A DNA stretch of 64,000 nt from NCBI GenBank assembly GCA_022225965.2, contig JAKJXP020000030.1, positions 248,001-312,000 of the forward strand. Direction: 5' to 3'. Source of the stretch: Diatrype stigma. Its lineage: Eukaryota; Ascomycota; Sordariomycetes; Xylariales; Diatrypaceae. The notes below the pieces were generated by a model, which saw only the letters and a list, made by a program, of their open reading frames with translations, was not told the origin of the DNA and searched no databases. A program made the position numbers and the translations under genes. This document shows, one piece after another, positions 11,235 through 21,558 of the stretch (the stretch's first letter is position 1; each line of letters begins with the position of its first letter).

Positions 11235-11474
11235 ATGTGCTTTACAGAAAACAAGACAAGGGTATGCGCCGGCTGCCCAAGCGTCATCTCCACTAGCAAA
11301 GGCATCCGACATAAATGCTTCCAAGTTCAGAAGGACAATAAAAGGTTCGGGGCATGTGGGAAACGGGACGGGCCGTTTGAAACCCGTGAGAAGCTCGGGG
11401 TGTTCTGTTACGCCTGCACCTGGGAGGCCGATCAAGAGAGAAAGCGCAGCAAGCGAAGTAGCAGGATTAGGTGA
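11235..11474 (+). CDS. Small Cys-rich protein with two CxxC knuckles (candidate gene)
   Basis: An ATG-started frame of 79 codons. Seven cysteines occur, including CAGC (11-14) and CYAC (58-61) with single Cys at 28 and 40 between them, a spacing that could bind one or two zinc ions. The C-terminus is strongly basic (ERKRSKRSSR). An MCF start followed by Cys pairs recalls a family of small uncharacterised fungal Cys-rich proteins, but I cannot name it. A GTAAGT donor-like site and TTACAG acceptor-like site flank the ATG, so the true start could be in an upstream exon. Expression is unproven. Confidence 0.4.
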   Translation: MCFTENKTRVCAGCPSVISTSKGIRHKCFQVQKDNKRFGACGKRDGPFETREKLGVFCYACTWEADQERKRSKRSSRIR

Positions 11475-11761
11475 ATACGTTGATATCATTTCCTGATTTA
11501 ATTTGACTCAATATATACTTTCAGTTCTTGGTTCCAGATGTTTGCTGTTGTAGGCATGAGATATATTATCGGCCCCCCTGCTCCTGGCATTACTAGTGTG
11601 CAACTTGGGAGACCGTAGAAAGTGATGGTTCATGTACCTGTGCTGTTTGTGTAGAAAGTGATCGCGCCAAATAAACCCGTAGTATTGCCAGTGAATACTG
11701 AAAACTGTAGTGAGTATCTAGCATAGAGGTTGCTATATGGTTCCATCTGCTGCGTATCTTT

Positions 11762-12904
11762 CTACAATTTGGCTTCCACCTTGGAAAACTCCACCTTGTT
11801 TGTGCAAGCACCTACGCCCTCCAGCGCCACTTCGACGACATCTCCATCCTTCAACCACAGCTTCGGGTCTCGTCCCATGCCGACACCAGAAGGTGTGCCC
11901 GTGAATATCAAGTCTCCAGGCAACAAGGTGGTGCCCCGGCTCAAGAACGAAATCGTTTGCTTCACGTTGAAGATCATATCCGCGGTGTTGCTCTCCTAGT
12001 CTTCGTTAGCAGCCCGGTTTCCATCCCCAAGCTCTTGCATTTCTGAGTAGGTGAATGCTTGGCATAATCTGGCTTACCTGAACAGTTTTGCCGTTTAGCT
12101 TGGTGCTGATTTTGAGCGTCTGGGGATCCTTGATTAGATCGGCCGACACGATTCCGGGCCCGTACGGCGCCCAGCCGTCAAAGCCCTTGCCGAGCGACCA
12201 CTGGCCGCCCCCGCGCTGGATCTGCCACTCTCGGTGGGACACGTCGTTGCCGATGGCATACCCGAGGACGTAGTCGAGGGCCTGGGATTCTGGCACATCG
12301 CTGCATTGCTTGCCGATCACGATGACAAGCTCGCATTCGTAGTCGAGCCCTGGCGCCTCCTGTGCCATCTGATGCACGGGAATGGGATCCGTCGGCCCCG
12401 ACAGCGAGGTGATTGGCTTGTACTGTTCTGCCTGTTAGCCAACGCCTACTTTACCGTGCGTGCCAGAACTCTACTCACGAAGAGGATGGGATACTTGGGT
12501 ATGGCCATTTTTGACTATGATTAGTTAGCACGGTCCAGCGTGTTGCCAACCACGGGCTCGAATGAGCATTAGTCAAATACCTCTTTAGCGTGGAGCGCGT
12601 AGTTCAGCCCAAGACACCTGACTGTCTTCACATCTTCCGTCGCCAGGGGTGCCAGGAGCAACCGCACATCGGCGACTTGGTCTGTGACCTCATGCTTCCC
12701 GAATATGTTGCCGGTCACGATGCGCGCTTGCTTGGTCTTGGCGATGTCCGTTACGCCCTGAGGCAGAATCGCATCTCCATAGTAGACTCTGCCATTCTTG
12801 GCGAGGAAGCGGACGAGTCGCTATCATAATTGAGTTCGTTAGATGCCGAGATATTCGGGCTTTGTAGGGATCAGTTGTTAGGGGCTTACCGAGAATCCCG
12901 GCAT
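11762..12904 (-). CDS. Fumarylacetoacetate hydrolase (FAH) family enzyme
   Basis: Five exons: 12904-12890, 12820-12581, 12514-12479, 12422-12078 and 11995-11762. All four introns (69, 66, 56, 82 nt) are in phase 0, giving 289 aa. The joined protein shows the FAH-family order: LGLNYALHAKE, PILFYKP, then LDYECEL with metal ligands E126 and E128, NDVSHREWQ with D157, LNGKTVQESNTADMIFNV, and LLPGDLIFTGTPSGVG near the C-terminus. FAHD-type enzymes cleave or decarboxylate 2-oxo acids such as fumarylpyruvate, acylpyruvates or oxaloacetate using Mg2+. Neighbouring ring monooxygenases and a transporter point to a role after aromatic ring opening, for example fumarylpyruvate hydrolysis; that substrate is inference. 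The first exon encodes only five residues and is the least certain. Confidence 0.85.
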
Positions 12905-13653
12905 TTCGGCAATCTAAGACTTGATAGGTACTCGGCGAATGGAATGTGCTAGGACGCCGATATATAATTCTATGTAATTCTAGGTTACCCTTATAACAAC
13001 AAAGCTCGCGATAACTGATGAGACGGCTAAGATGAGCCCGACAAGATATTGGACAAGTATCGATATGAGTTACGAGGTATGTAGTTAGGTAAAGTAAACA
13101 GTCCAAGTTACCGTCAACTTGAACCTCGGGGGATTAGTTGCTTAGGTACTTGTACCTGTTAACCACAGTAGGCTTGGAGAAGGCCCACAAGCCTAGTATA
13201 TCCGTAGATCCGATGCCGCACCTGGAACCCGGCAATTTGGAGTGGAGGATCCGAGTTATCTCCGCCCAGATGATAACGATGCTCTCGGACATACGAAGTA
13301 GGTAGTTGGTAAAGTATTATTAGGTACCTAGTAGCTGACCTAAGTTGACCCATGCTATGCGTGGCCCAAATAAGTTATTGTTCTTTAGGCATTATACAAT
13401 AGGGGCCATATGTGCGCATCAATTGTCAATCAGTTGCTTTTGACTGACCTATCGACTACCTCTCGACCGGATTTCGCGTTTACTGGTCACGGTCCCTTCC
13501 GAAACCAGCCCTACCAATAGTTAAGTAGTGCAGGATAGGTTCCGTAAATTTGTTCTTCCGTATCTGCATTGCTCTTTTGCGGCTACAGCACCTCAAACAT
13601 ACAAAGCAATTCGTGTCAAGATAGGGGCAAGCATGAACTAGCTAAACCAATAA
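12905..13653. other. Intergenic between FAH-family gene and transporter
   Basis: Promoter side of the FAH-family gene and 3' flank of the transporter. Holds TAGGTACCTA at 13321-13330 and related TTAGGTAC words near 13145. I see no gene. Confidence 0.4.
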
Positions 13654-15526
13654 TTAAACCACCTTTTCAACTTCTTCCACCTCATCCTCACCCTTGGCAT
13701 CCAGATGGACTGCACGCATGTGCTGGCCGGGCGTGATCGTCCTGCCTCCAGAGGAAAAGACGCCACCCGTGAAGCCACCTTTGTGGAACAGCAGGGGTAT
13801 GTCCTCCAGCTCGATCCCCTTAGTCTCCGGGTAGAAGAAATACACCATCGGGATGAAGACAGCGTTCAGAACGGCGAAGATAACAAACGTCTTCCAGCCG
13901 ATGTTTGCTAGAATAGGAAAGACCGTTAGTTCCCATAGAATAGGCACGTTTTGACGTGTGTATGTATTATCTCTAGCTCTCTGTGGCAGCTGGGGTCTCA
14001 CTCACCAAAAGCAATCGGGGTAATTTTCACGACCGCAAAGACGGCCATCCAATTCCAGCCTGACGCAATCGCTTGCATCCTCGATCTCACCCTCGTCGTA
14101 TTGATCTCGGTGGGGTAAAACCACGGAACCTAGGTAAGCCAAGTGGTTAGTTAAATATCTAACTCTGTGTGCTTCTCTCCCGATGGCACATTGTTCCGGG
14201 GACATGTCGAAATGGAACGTCACCCCTGGCTTTGATAGAAGAAACACGCAAAGTGAACGAGCTTCACTTACCGGTAGCCAGCCAACCCCGTAGAACAGCT
14301 GGAAGATGAAGATGAAAGCGGTGGCCCCGTACGCGGCCTCCTGGCTCCCCAGGGATAGCAAGACAGCGACCATGACGAAGCAGACGCACAGCCCGGCAGA
14401 GCACACCATCAGGAGCGTGCGGCGGCCGTAGCGGTCCATCAGGAGTACGGGGATGGCCGAGCCGACCAGGTAGGTGCACTGGGCGGCGCCGCCGAGGATG
14501 AGCGACAGGCGGCGGCTCATGCCCATGCTGGTCTGGAAGATGACGGGCGCGTAGTAGTTGATCATGTTGGAGCCGCTGAACTGCTGGCCGAGCTGGACGG
14601 AGATGGTGATGAGCAGGCGGCGCAGGTTCTGGACGTCGCCCCAGGCGAACAGCTCGCGCACGCGGAAGGGCCCCCCCTTCTTCTCCTCGGCCAGGCCCGT
14701 CTGGATGTCGAGCAGGGCGCGGGCGACGACGGCCTCGTCGTCGACCGGCCGGCCCGCGATGGCGGCGAGGACGCGGCGGGCCTCGTCGTGGCGGTCGTGG
14801 GCGACGAGCCAGCGCGGCGTCTCGGGCAGGCCGACGACCTGCAGCACGAGCAGCACGGCGAAGACGGCCTGCAGGGCGAGCGGCAGGCGCCACTGCAACG
14901 AGGACTCGTAGGCGGCGGTGCCGAAGTCGGCCCAGTAGGCGATGACGACGCCGAGGATGGTCACGGTGCCCTGCAGGGTCAGCAGGGCGCCGCGGACGCG
15001 CGCGGGCGAGCACTCGCCCTGGTACACGGGCGCCGTCGACGAGTTCATGCCGTTGCCGATGCCGGTGATGACGCGGCCGGCGATCAGCTGCGCCACCGTG
15101 TAGGACGACGCGAGCACGGCCGTGCCGGCGATCATGGTGGCGCCGCCGGCCATCAGCATCGTGCGCCGCCCGAAGCGCTCGCCGACGAAGTAGCAGAGGA
15201 TCGACCCGAACACGCAGCCGATGTCGTACAGCGCCGTGATGTTGCCCTGCATCGCCGGGTCCGGGTAGTTAAAGTCGCGGCCGAACCGGTTGTCGGCACC
15301 GATGATGCCCGACATCACGCCCCTGGTTGCAACGGGGAAATATAACACACGTTAATTAATTATCCGGTTACATGGATGGTGCGAAGCCCTGACTATGTAC
15401 GCTTCTGCATCCGGTACTGAGATTGACTGCGACTTACTGGTCGTAACCTAGTAGCAGGAAAGCCTGGCATGAGGCCGCCGTGATGGCGAACACCAAGGTG
15501 TTGCCCTGAAAGTCGTGCTTCCACAT
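13654..15526 (-). CDS. MFS sugar/acid transporter
   Basis: Four exons: 15526-15438, 15322-14272, 14129-14006 and 13907-13654; introns 115, 142 and 98 nt; 505 aa. Splicing restores the family signatures: LLLGYDQGVMSG at about residues 24-35, GRRTMLMAGG, RVITGIGNGMNSSTAPVYQ, LPETPRWL before the long central loop, QQFSGSNMINYYAP, DRYGRRTLL, VPWFYPTEI, and the terminal PETKGIELEDI. Twelve transmembrane segments are expected. This is the sugar-porter branch of the major facilitator superfamily, which in fungi also includes quinate and other acid permeases, at the plasma membrane. With the neighbouring aromatic-degrading enzymes it may import an aromatic or sugar acid; specificity cannot be read. 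The very GC-rich long exon yields misleading frames on the other strand. Confidence 0.9.
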
Positions 15527-16295
15527 GGTGGACGAGAAAATCTCGAATAATCGTTGGCTCAGACTTTCAGCGTAGAAGTCAATCGGTTGATAAAAGTTCT
15601 AGAGCGTGGTATAACGCAGCCAAGAAAAGCCTTTTATCATCGCTAGATTGCTTGCCATATAGTAAAGTGAAAGGTGAGATCTCACATGGGTGTAAGCGAA
15701 CCCGAAGCATCTCCTCCACTTCTCGCGGTAAGGAAAGACCGAGATGACCCCAAACTGTCATAACAAGCTACTTGGTAAAATATATTGGGGATTCATATAC
15801 GTTGATCCCAGCGCTTCTAGTACAAGATAGGCTGTACAGGTATACGGAGTATGAAGCTGGCTGGTTGGCTACTCAGTCTCTTAGCTTTATCAAAATGCGG
15901 GTACAGCTTACGCGACCCCAGATCTTTCCCCGCAGAGAAACTAATTAGCTGTGGGGATGACGACAGAATAAAAAGGGGGTGGAGTCCGGGGCCCGGACTC
16001 TAGATCCTGGTTACCCCATGGGAAAACGATACGGCACTTCATAGACCTCGGGCTTTAATAGGCCGAATTATGAGTTGGCCTATGATGCAGAACTTATATC
16101 TATGCCGAACTTATATTTATGTCTCCAATGTTAAGCAGTGCATGTTGATTTACACGTGCCATCACAAGTTCTGCAATTCCATGCCTAGGCAGTCAAAGGT
16201 CGATGACTTTCAGGCACAGAGAGATCAGTTGATGTGCTTACTCGGCTGCTGGAAAAGCCCAGAGGATGTCATGCAGGTACCAACCTAACAGGTAG
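15527..16295. other. Intergenic, transporter promoter side
   Basis: Spacer upstream of the transporter (reading left). Only short open frames with no motifs. I see no gene; the promoter of the transporter must lie here. Confidence 0.4.
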
Positions 16296-16760
16296 TCACG
16301 CAGGTGTTACGAGGAAATATAGGCGCTGTTCAATCCTCGTGGCAAAGGTTATAGCGTAGTCAATGGGCGTCCTCGGTGTATCGGGCTTCTGTACAGTGTA
16401 AGTCACCCACAAGAGCTCCGACTTCTCGTGCACGTTCGCATTCACGATGGAGTCAGAAGCGAGAACGACTTCGAAGTTCAGGACCTGTGGATATTGCCTC
16501 GAGTTAACCATGATTCGGTATGTTTCGATGGCCCGCCAATACCTAAACGATGTGACCGTCCTCTGGAGAAGCCTAGTCCAGATTTTCCAAGTTGATCATA
16601 AACAGGGTTCCAACATTCGCAGGCAGCAACCTCCACCACCTCGTCTTTGACATTGATGCCCCTGAATCGCTGCAAGGACAGGATAATACCATGCTGTATA
16701 CTCGAGCAGCCGGGTGCTGGCTGCTGACCACCGCCAACAATGGGGTGATATCAGAACATA
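16296..16760 (-). pseudogene. Decayed FAD-linked oxidase (PF01565-type) fragment
   Basis: On the minus strand two overlapping frames together match the FAD-binding domain of berberine-bridge/6-hydroxynicotine-oxidase-like enzymes. The first (about 16720-16480) contains IILSLQRFRGINV, CWNPVYDQLGKSGLG and a HRLGIGG remnant of the usual GGR...GvGG. The second frame (about 16510-16400) continues with LNFEVVLASDSIVNAN and SELLW, the usual NFEVVLAdGsIVNAN...DLLWAl. The GGGxSFFS segment between them is lost and the frame shifts there. After SELLW the expected GGGNNFGIVT and the whole substrate domain are missing. No ATG, signal peptide or C-terminus remains, so it is a relic. The gene once lay among other flavoenzymes of this region. 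Confidence 0.65.
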
Positions 16761-16790
16761 GACCGGATTGGTAGAGATGGTTCAGCTCGT

Positions 16791-17489
16791 CGTAATCGGG
16801 GGAACCAGGCTATGCGAATTGCGCGGCCGGCAGGGCACGCCGGAGCGCTTCGATAGCTTCTGTGGTGTACATAGCAAGGTAGAGCTCAGCAATTTGATAT
16901 GAACAGAGATTGAAAAATATCAAGGAGTTATGGGCAACCCAAACGAAGGTGACCAGATCACCGGACATTACATACTGAAAGGGACGAAGTAGCCGACAAT
17001 AAATGTATTATTAGAAAATTAGTGTGTAACATACAACCAAACCCCCTTGCGTACTGTATATGCATGTTGGTTCATATTCATTAGTAAAGTATAACATTCT
17101 TTCAGGCCCAGCGAAAGCAAGGGGTAGTTTTGTCATTGCCTGCTACCTAGGCAGCAAAAGGCCGAGTTATAAATTGAGAGAGGTGAGGGGCTATGCAACT
17201 CGGAAGGATGTACTACGCTTTTGGTCTGGTTTACCAACGCATATTCATAAATAACTCTTACTTTCTTCCTTGCAGGCCGACTGACTTCTCATTCGGCGAG
17301 GTCTATACGCCGCCTGCCCCCCTTACAACGGTGCCTAAGCACGGAAAAAAGACAAGGAGAAGAAACGCAACAGACGATTCGACAAGATTCGCATTAATTA
17401 TGTTCTCGAGAAACGAATTCCAAGTGCATGGTAAAGTACGGACTTTGCTGTTTTGTCATATCATCTAATATGGGACTACGGGACTGACT
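16791..17489. other. Intergenic, promoter side of SDR gene
   Basis: AT-rich spacer between the oxidase relic and the reductase gene. Short frames only; an A/G-rich leader lies at about 17340-17400. I see no gene. Confidence 0.4.
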
Positions 17490-18551
17490 ATGTTGAAGAC
17501 GGTGATTGTCACCGGAGGCTCACAGGGCCTGGGCCGAGCAGTTGGGCGCCAACTCGCCGAGAGAGGCGCAAATGTGATTATCGTTGCCCGCGACAAGGAA
17601 AAGTTGCTTGAGGCACTCGATCATATACGAGTCCGTCCCGTCCATTCATGTTTCCTGTACTCACCACCCGCGCTGACCCCGATACCACGGTAGCAAGGAG
17701 CATCGTCTCCCGAAACCCAGCGTTTTCATCATATTAGTGCAGATTTGACCTCCTCGTTGGAAGCCAAGCGAGTCATTGACGAGACAGTCTTATGGAATTC
17801 CGGGCCGCCAGACATCGTGTGGTGCTGTGCCGGCACCGCCTACCCAGCACTGTTCCTAGATACACCGGTATCGCAATTTGATGCCCAAATGAGCAGCAAC
17901 TATTTCACGAGCTTATACATGGCACATGCGACACTGACGTACTGGCTGCGAACAGCGCCATCGCAAGCAGCGACTATTTCTCGGAGCAGTGGTACGCCGA
18001 GCGGTACACGAGTTACCCCCGAAGCTCCACGCCATCTCATATTTACCGCTTCACTGTTGGCCTTTTACACTCTTGCTGGCTATACTTCTTATAGCCCATG
18101 TAAAGCTGCGCTCCGCTCGCTTTCCGACACGCTTTCACAGGAGACGAACCTGTACGCGGGTGCCCATCCTAACGAGCCACCTGTTCGCCTGCATACCCTA
18201 TTTCCTGGCACCATTCTAGGCGACAGTTACGAGATAGAGAATCGAATCAAAACGGGCGTAACTAAGATGCTCGAGGAAGGAGAGAGTGGCCAAACACCAG
18301 AGGTCATCGCCTCTAAGAGCATCAAGGCATTGGAAGGTGGAGAAGAGCTCATAACAACCGACTTCACCACTGGGTTACTCAGACGTACTATGCTAGGGGG
18401 TACTGTCAGAAGGAGCTTCTTGAGGTTAGCTGGAGACTGGATCTTGGCTGGTGTGCTGGCTATCGTGGTGATTTTCATTAAGGGTGACATGGACAGAAAG
18501 GTTCGGGCATGGGGCCGTAAGTATGGACCCTCGGGCATGAAGGGAGAGTAG
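17490..18551 (+). CDS. TSC10: 3-ketodihydrosphingosine reductase-like short-chain dehydrogenase
   Basis: Two exons: 17490-17630 and 17694-18551, 332 aa. The 63-nt intron has donor GTCCGT, branch CGCTGACC and acceptor GGTAG; the junction restores QRFHHISADLTS. The Rossmann motif TGGSQGLG is at residues 8-15, the family's PDIVWCCAG follows, and the catalytic Tyr180-x-x-x-Lys184 is present as YSPCK. A C-terminal hydrophobic segment (WILAGVLAIVVIFI) anchors it in the ER membrane, as in yeast Tsc10. The family reduces 3-ketosphinganine to sphinganine with NADPH, the second step of sphingolipid synthesis. It sits between a decayed oxidase and ring monooxygenases, so it could be either the housekeeping gene or an accessory paralogue. 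The donor is non-consensus, which is the weak point of the model. Confidence 0.8.
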
Positions 18552-18657
18552 ATTGGGATCTCGCGTCTCGTTGCCTAGAACCTCGAGGCTGAGCGGTGCA
18601 AAATCGACATGTTTGGTAGCTGTAACATAAACCACAAGACCCTACGTGCATGAAACA

Positions 18658-20754
18658 CTAAGCTCTGAGAAGACAGCCGTCGAAAAAGGTCCGTATTGCA
18701 TCGACATCCTCCAAAGTACCAACCTGAGAGACATCTGTCAAAGTATACCTTCAGTATGACGAGGGCTGAATTTCATAGGATAGGTGGAACACTATGACTT
18801 ACACTGATCTGGCCGAACAATGACCACTGCGCCGCGGCCGGGATCGATGCCGTAAGACTCAAAGGCGCGCCCGCAGCCTAGCGTATTATAACCCTCACTG
18901 TCAATAAAGATACCGTGAATATCTGGGAGTTCATGTGTTAGCTAGTCTACTCTTGTGAGCTACTGGCAGTCGAGGATCGATTGCGATGCGGGACCTGGTT
19001 CTTGTTGGGGTGCTAAAGTAAGCCCCTGAGAGGTCTTGGAGCTGCTCACATCTCATCTTGAGTGGACCGGTGACGGGCCTAAAGACTTCAGGGGTCTGCT
19101 CCAGCTCAAGGCTGGCGCATTCAGAAGATAGGACAAGGACTGGATCAATGATACTGTTAGGGTCCGCGCTTGCAGGCGTATGAGTGCGAATTATCTCTTC
19201 CCAACCCTGAGCGGCCTTCCAGGGGTTATGTTAGTCCATTGTCCAGGTGGTATGAGGATTTTCAAAACGAACCGCTTCCAATTTTGATGCGCCTTGATTG
19301 GCGAGCATATTCCCACCGAAGACAACGAGGTGCCAGCGACCATCTGCTGGCAATGCCCTGAGAAGCTGCATGGGGCGGGCATCGCATAACCGCACGACCT
19401 TGGCGGTGGGGAACCGCATGCCGACAGTCACGCCAGAGGCGAGCGCAGTGTCACTCGCTGCCCCGCATACGATACTCGATACTTCATATTTGGTAGCCAG
19501 ACCGGCAGTATAGCGGCCAGCCTTGAGGAACTGCTCCCCAAACTGATCGGCCGTGATACCGTGCTCTTGGCGATAGGCCGTGGAAAAGAGCTTGGTAAAA
19601 TACCGGTCGAACTCGATGAGCTCTGTTGCCGTCTGCTGGCGCTCCGAGACATACGTCTCCAGGATCTGGGGCGGTGCCCTGCCGGTAAGCACGAGGCCGA
19701 GCTTCCAGCCGATGTTGTACCCGTCCTGGAGGCTGACGTTCATGCCCTGACCTGCCTTGGGTGAGTGCGTGTGGCACGCGTCGCCCGTCAAGAAGACCCG
19801 GTAGTCTTTGTGGAAGTGGTCCGCCAGCCGCTGCCCGATGGCGTAGGCTGACCACCAAGCGGTCTTTGCGATGTCCATCGTGTACGGCCGAAAGATCAGG
19901 CGCGCTCGTTCGTGGAGGTACTCCAAACTGACCTCGCTTGCCTCCGTGCCCGGCAATTCGATGTAGAAGCGAACCATACAATCACCTTCTCTCGGTATCA
20001 GCACGAGGTTGCCGGCATCCGACTGGATCACCGATTTCTTTCGGATATCCGGGAAATTGGTTCGAGGGAACACGTCCATGACCCCCCAGACCGCATCTGT
20101 AGAATCACCGACCATCTTGAAGCCGAGGGATCTACGGACGGTGCTGTGGGCTCCATCGCAACCCTATACCCGTAGTTAGGCTTGCATCACACAGCTGCCG
20201 ATGTCGCATACTTGTCATACCAGAACATATTTGGCCCGATACAGATGGGGCACGCCCCCTTTCGATGCCATCACTTCAACAAGATCAGACTCAGCCGACT
20301 TTGTCTCATTTTTGGCACTTTGAAGTACATGGACATCGTCCACCTGACATCCGTACTCGATCCCATCTGTATTGTCCCCTCGGAGGCGCTTAACTTCATC
20401 GATCATAATTCCATTGATCCTGGCTTGGTTCAGAATGACATGTGGCTGATGGCTGAGCCCCGCCTCTGTGTCTGGCGCGGCCCGTCGTCGCTGTACGCCG
20501 CTGTTCCCGTCAGAAGACCAGAACGCGAGCTCCATGACGTGATAGGACTCCTTGAGAAGTGGTTCCGAGATAGAAAGGCTCTCGAACACCTCAACCGTGC
20601 GGCACTGCACTCCATCCGCCTGTCCTACCTCGAGTGGCCCGTCCCGGCGCTCAAGGACCTTATAGTTGATTCCAAACCGTGCCAGCCATATTGCAGCGCA
20701 TAAACCTGCAGAGCCACTGCCACAGATCAAGACGTCTACTTCCTCAGTCTGCAT
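18658..20754 (-). CDS. FAD-dependent aromatic hydroxylase, phenol 2-monooxygenase type
   Basis: Five exons: 20754-20221, 20163-19273, 19206-19050, 18922-18803 and 18734-18658; introns 57, 66, 127 and 68 nt; 592 aa. The FAD motif GSGSAG is at 12-17, the CDGAHS motif at about 180-185, and the second FAD motif FLTGDACHTHSPKAGQG has its GD at 305-306. The C-terminal part (HGIFIDSEGYNTLG, VVIVRPDQYVSQVG, FFDGCLL) is the thioredoxin-like dimerisation domain of fungal phenol hydroxylases and 3-hydroxybenzoate 4-hydroxylases. An apparent stop at 19232-19234 lies inside the second intron, which carries a GACTAAC branch site. The enzyme uses NADPH and O2 to ortho-hydroxylate a phenolic ring; substrate unknown. 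It is transcribed away from the salicylate-hydroxylase-like gene across an 804-bp shared promoter. Confidence 0.87.
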
Positions 20755-21558
20755 GATTGAACATACGAAGCAGCCTATTATTTGAGAACAAAGATGATTA
20801 TTCCCTAAGATTGACTATCAATCAACTATATATCAATAGTTTAATCGGATTTATTTCTAACCAGAGGTAAGCCTATGACGCTTGCTAGGAGTTACTTACG
20901 TTGCCGATAAAAACCCCTAGAACTACCGATACCATGGTCCAGCTTCCCGTTTAGTCATTTTGATGGAGATAGTAAATGGTGTGCTACAAGCTTCTTCCCC
21001 CTGTTTTGCGCCCCGGGACGGGGTAAAGCGGGGTGCATGTTGCGTCCCGCCGGCGGGATGCCATTGGGATAGAACAGTGAAGCATCTCGAAAGGGAAATG
21101 TGCTTATGCAGCTTGATCTTAATCGATTTCATACCAACTCATGATCAAGCTAACCAGACTTAGGGATAATGCAACGGATCATTCGGCGACAAGCAGACAG
21201 GAACAATCTTACAGGCTGAAGAGTGTCGTTTGGTTGGCTGGGGGTGCTTTCTTCTGAGTCTGTGCACTTTTTATGAAAGACGGTCAAGTACAAATGAGGA
21301 ATTTGGGTTCAGAGATTATCGTTGCGCCATGCCGTAGGACTATATTGGCCGTATGACAATATAATAGGGGCTGAGTTGACTAGATGCTGCTATTGAAGTG
21401 GGGTATTAGTATGTCTCTATTATCTTCGGCTTCTTACATCTGTCACCTAGTTGCTGCTCACCTTGTATTCCCATGAAGAGCTCAGCACAAGTTCGCCTTT
21501 CCGTCAAAGAATCCATCTCTGGCTAATGGTTCGTCTGATAACATTATTACATCATAAG
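20755..21558. promoter_or_regulatory. Bidirectional promoter between two FAD monooxygenases
   Basis: The two aromatic-type monooxygenase genes start on either side of this 804-bp spacer. It contains GC-rich CCCGCCGGCGGG around 21046-21057 and AT-rich flanks at 20770-20860 and 21340-21370. Co-regulation is inferred from head-to-head order; no named operator was recognised. Confidence 0.45.

Noticed and set aside
19231..19236. Stop codon ending the phenol-hydroxylase-type gene at TMD
   Set aside because: It lies inside a 66-nt intron with a GACTAAC branch site; splicing joins LEA to GWEEII and leads into the conserved dimerisation domain.
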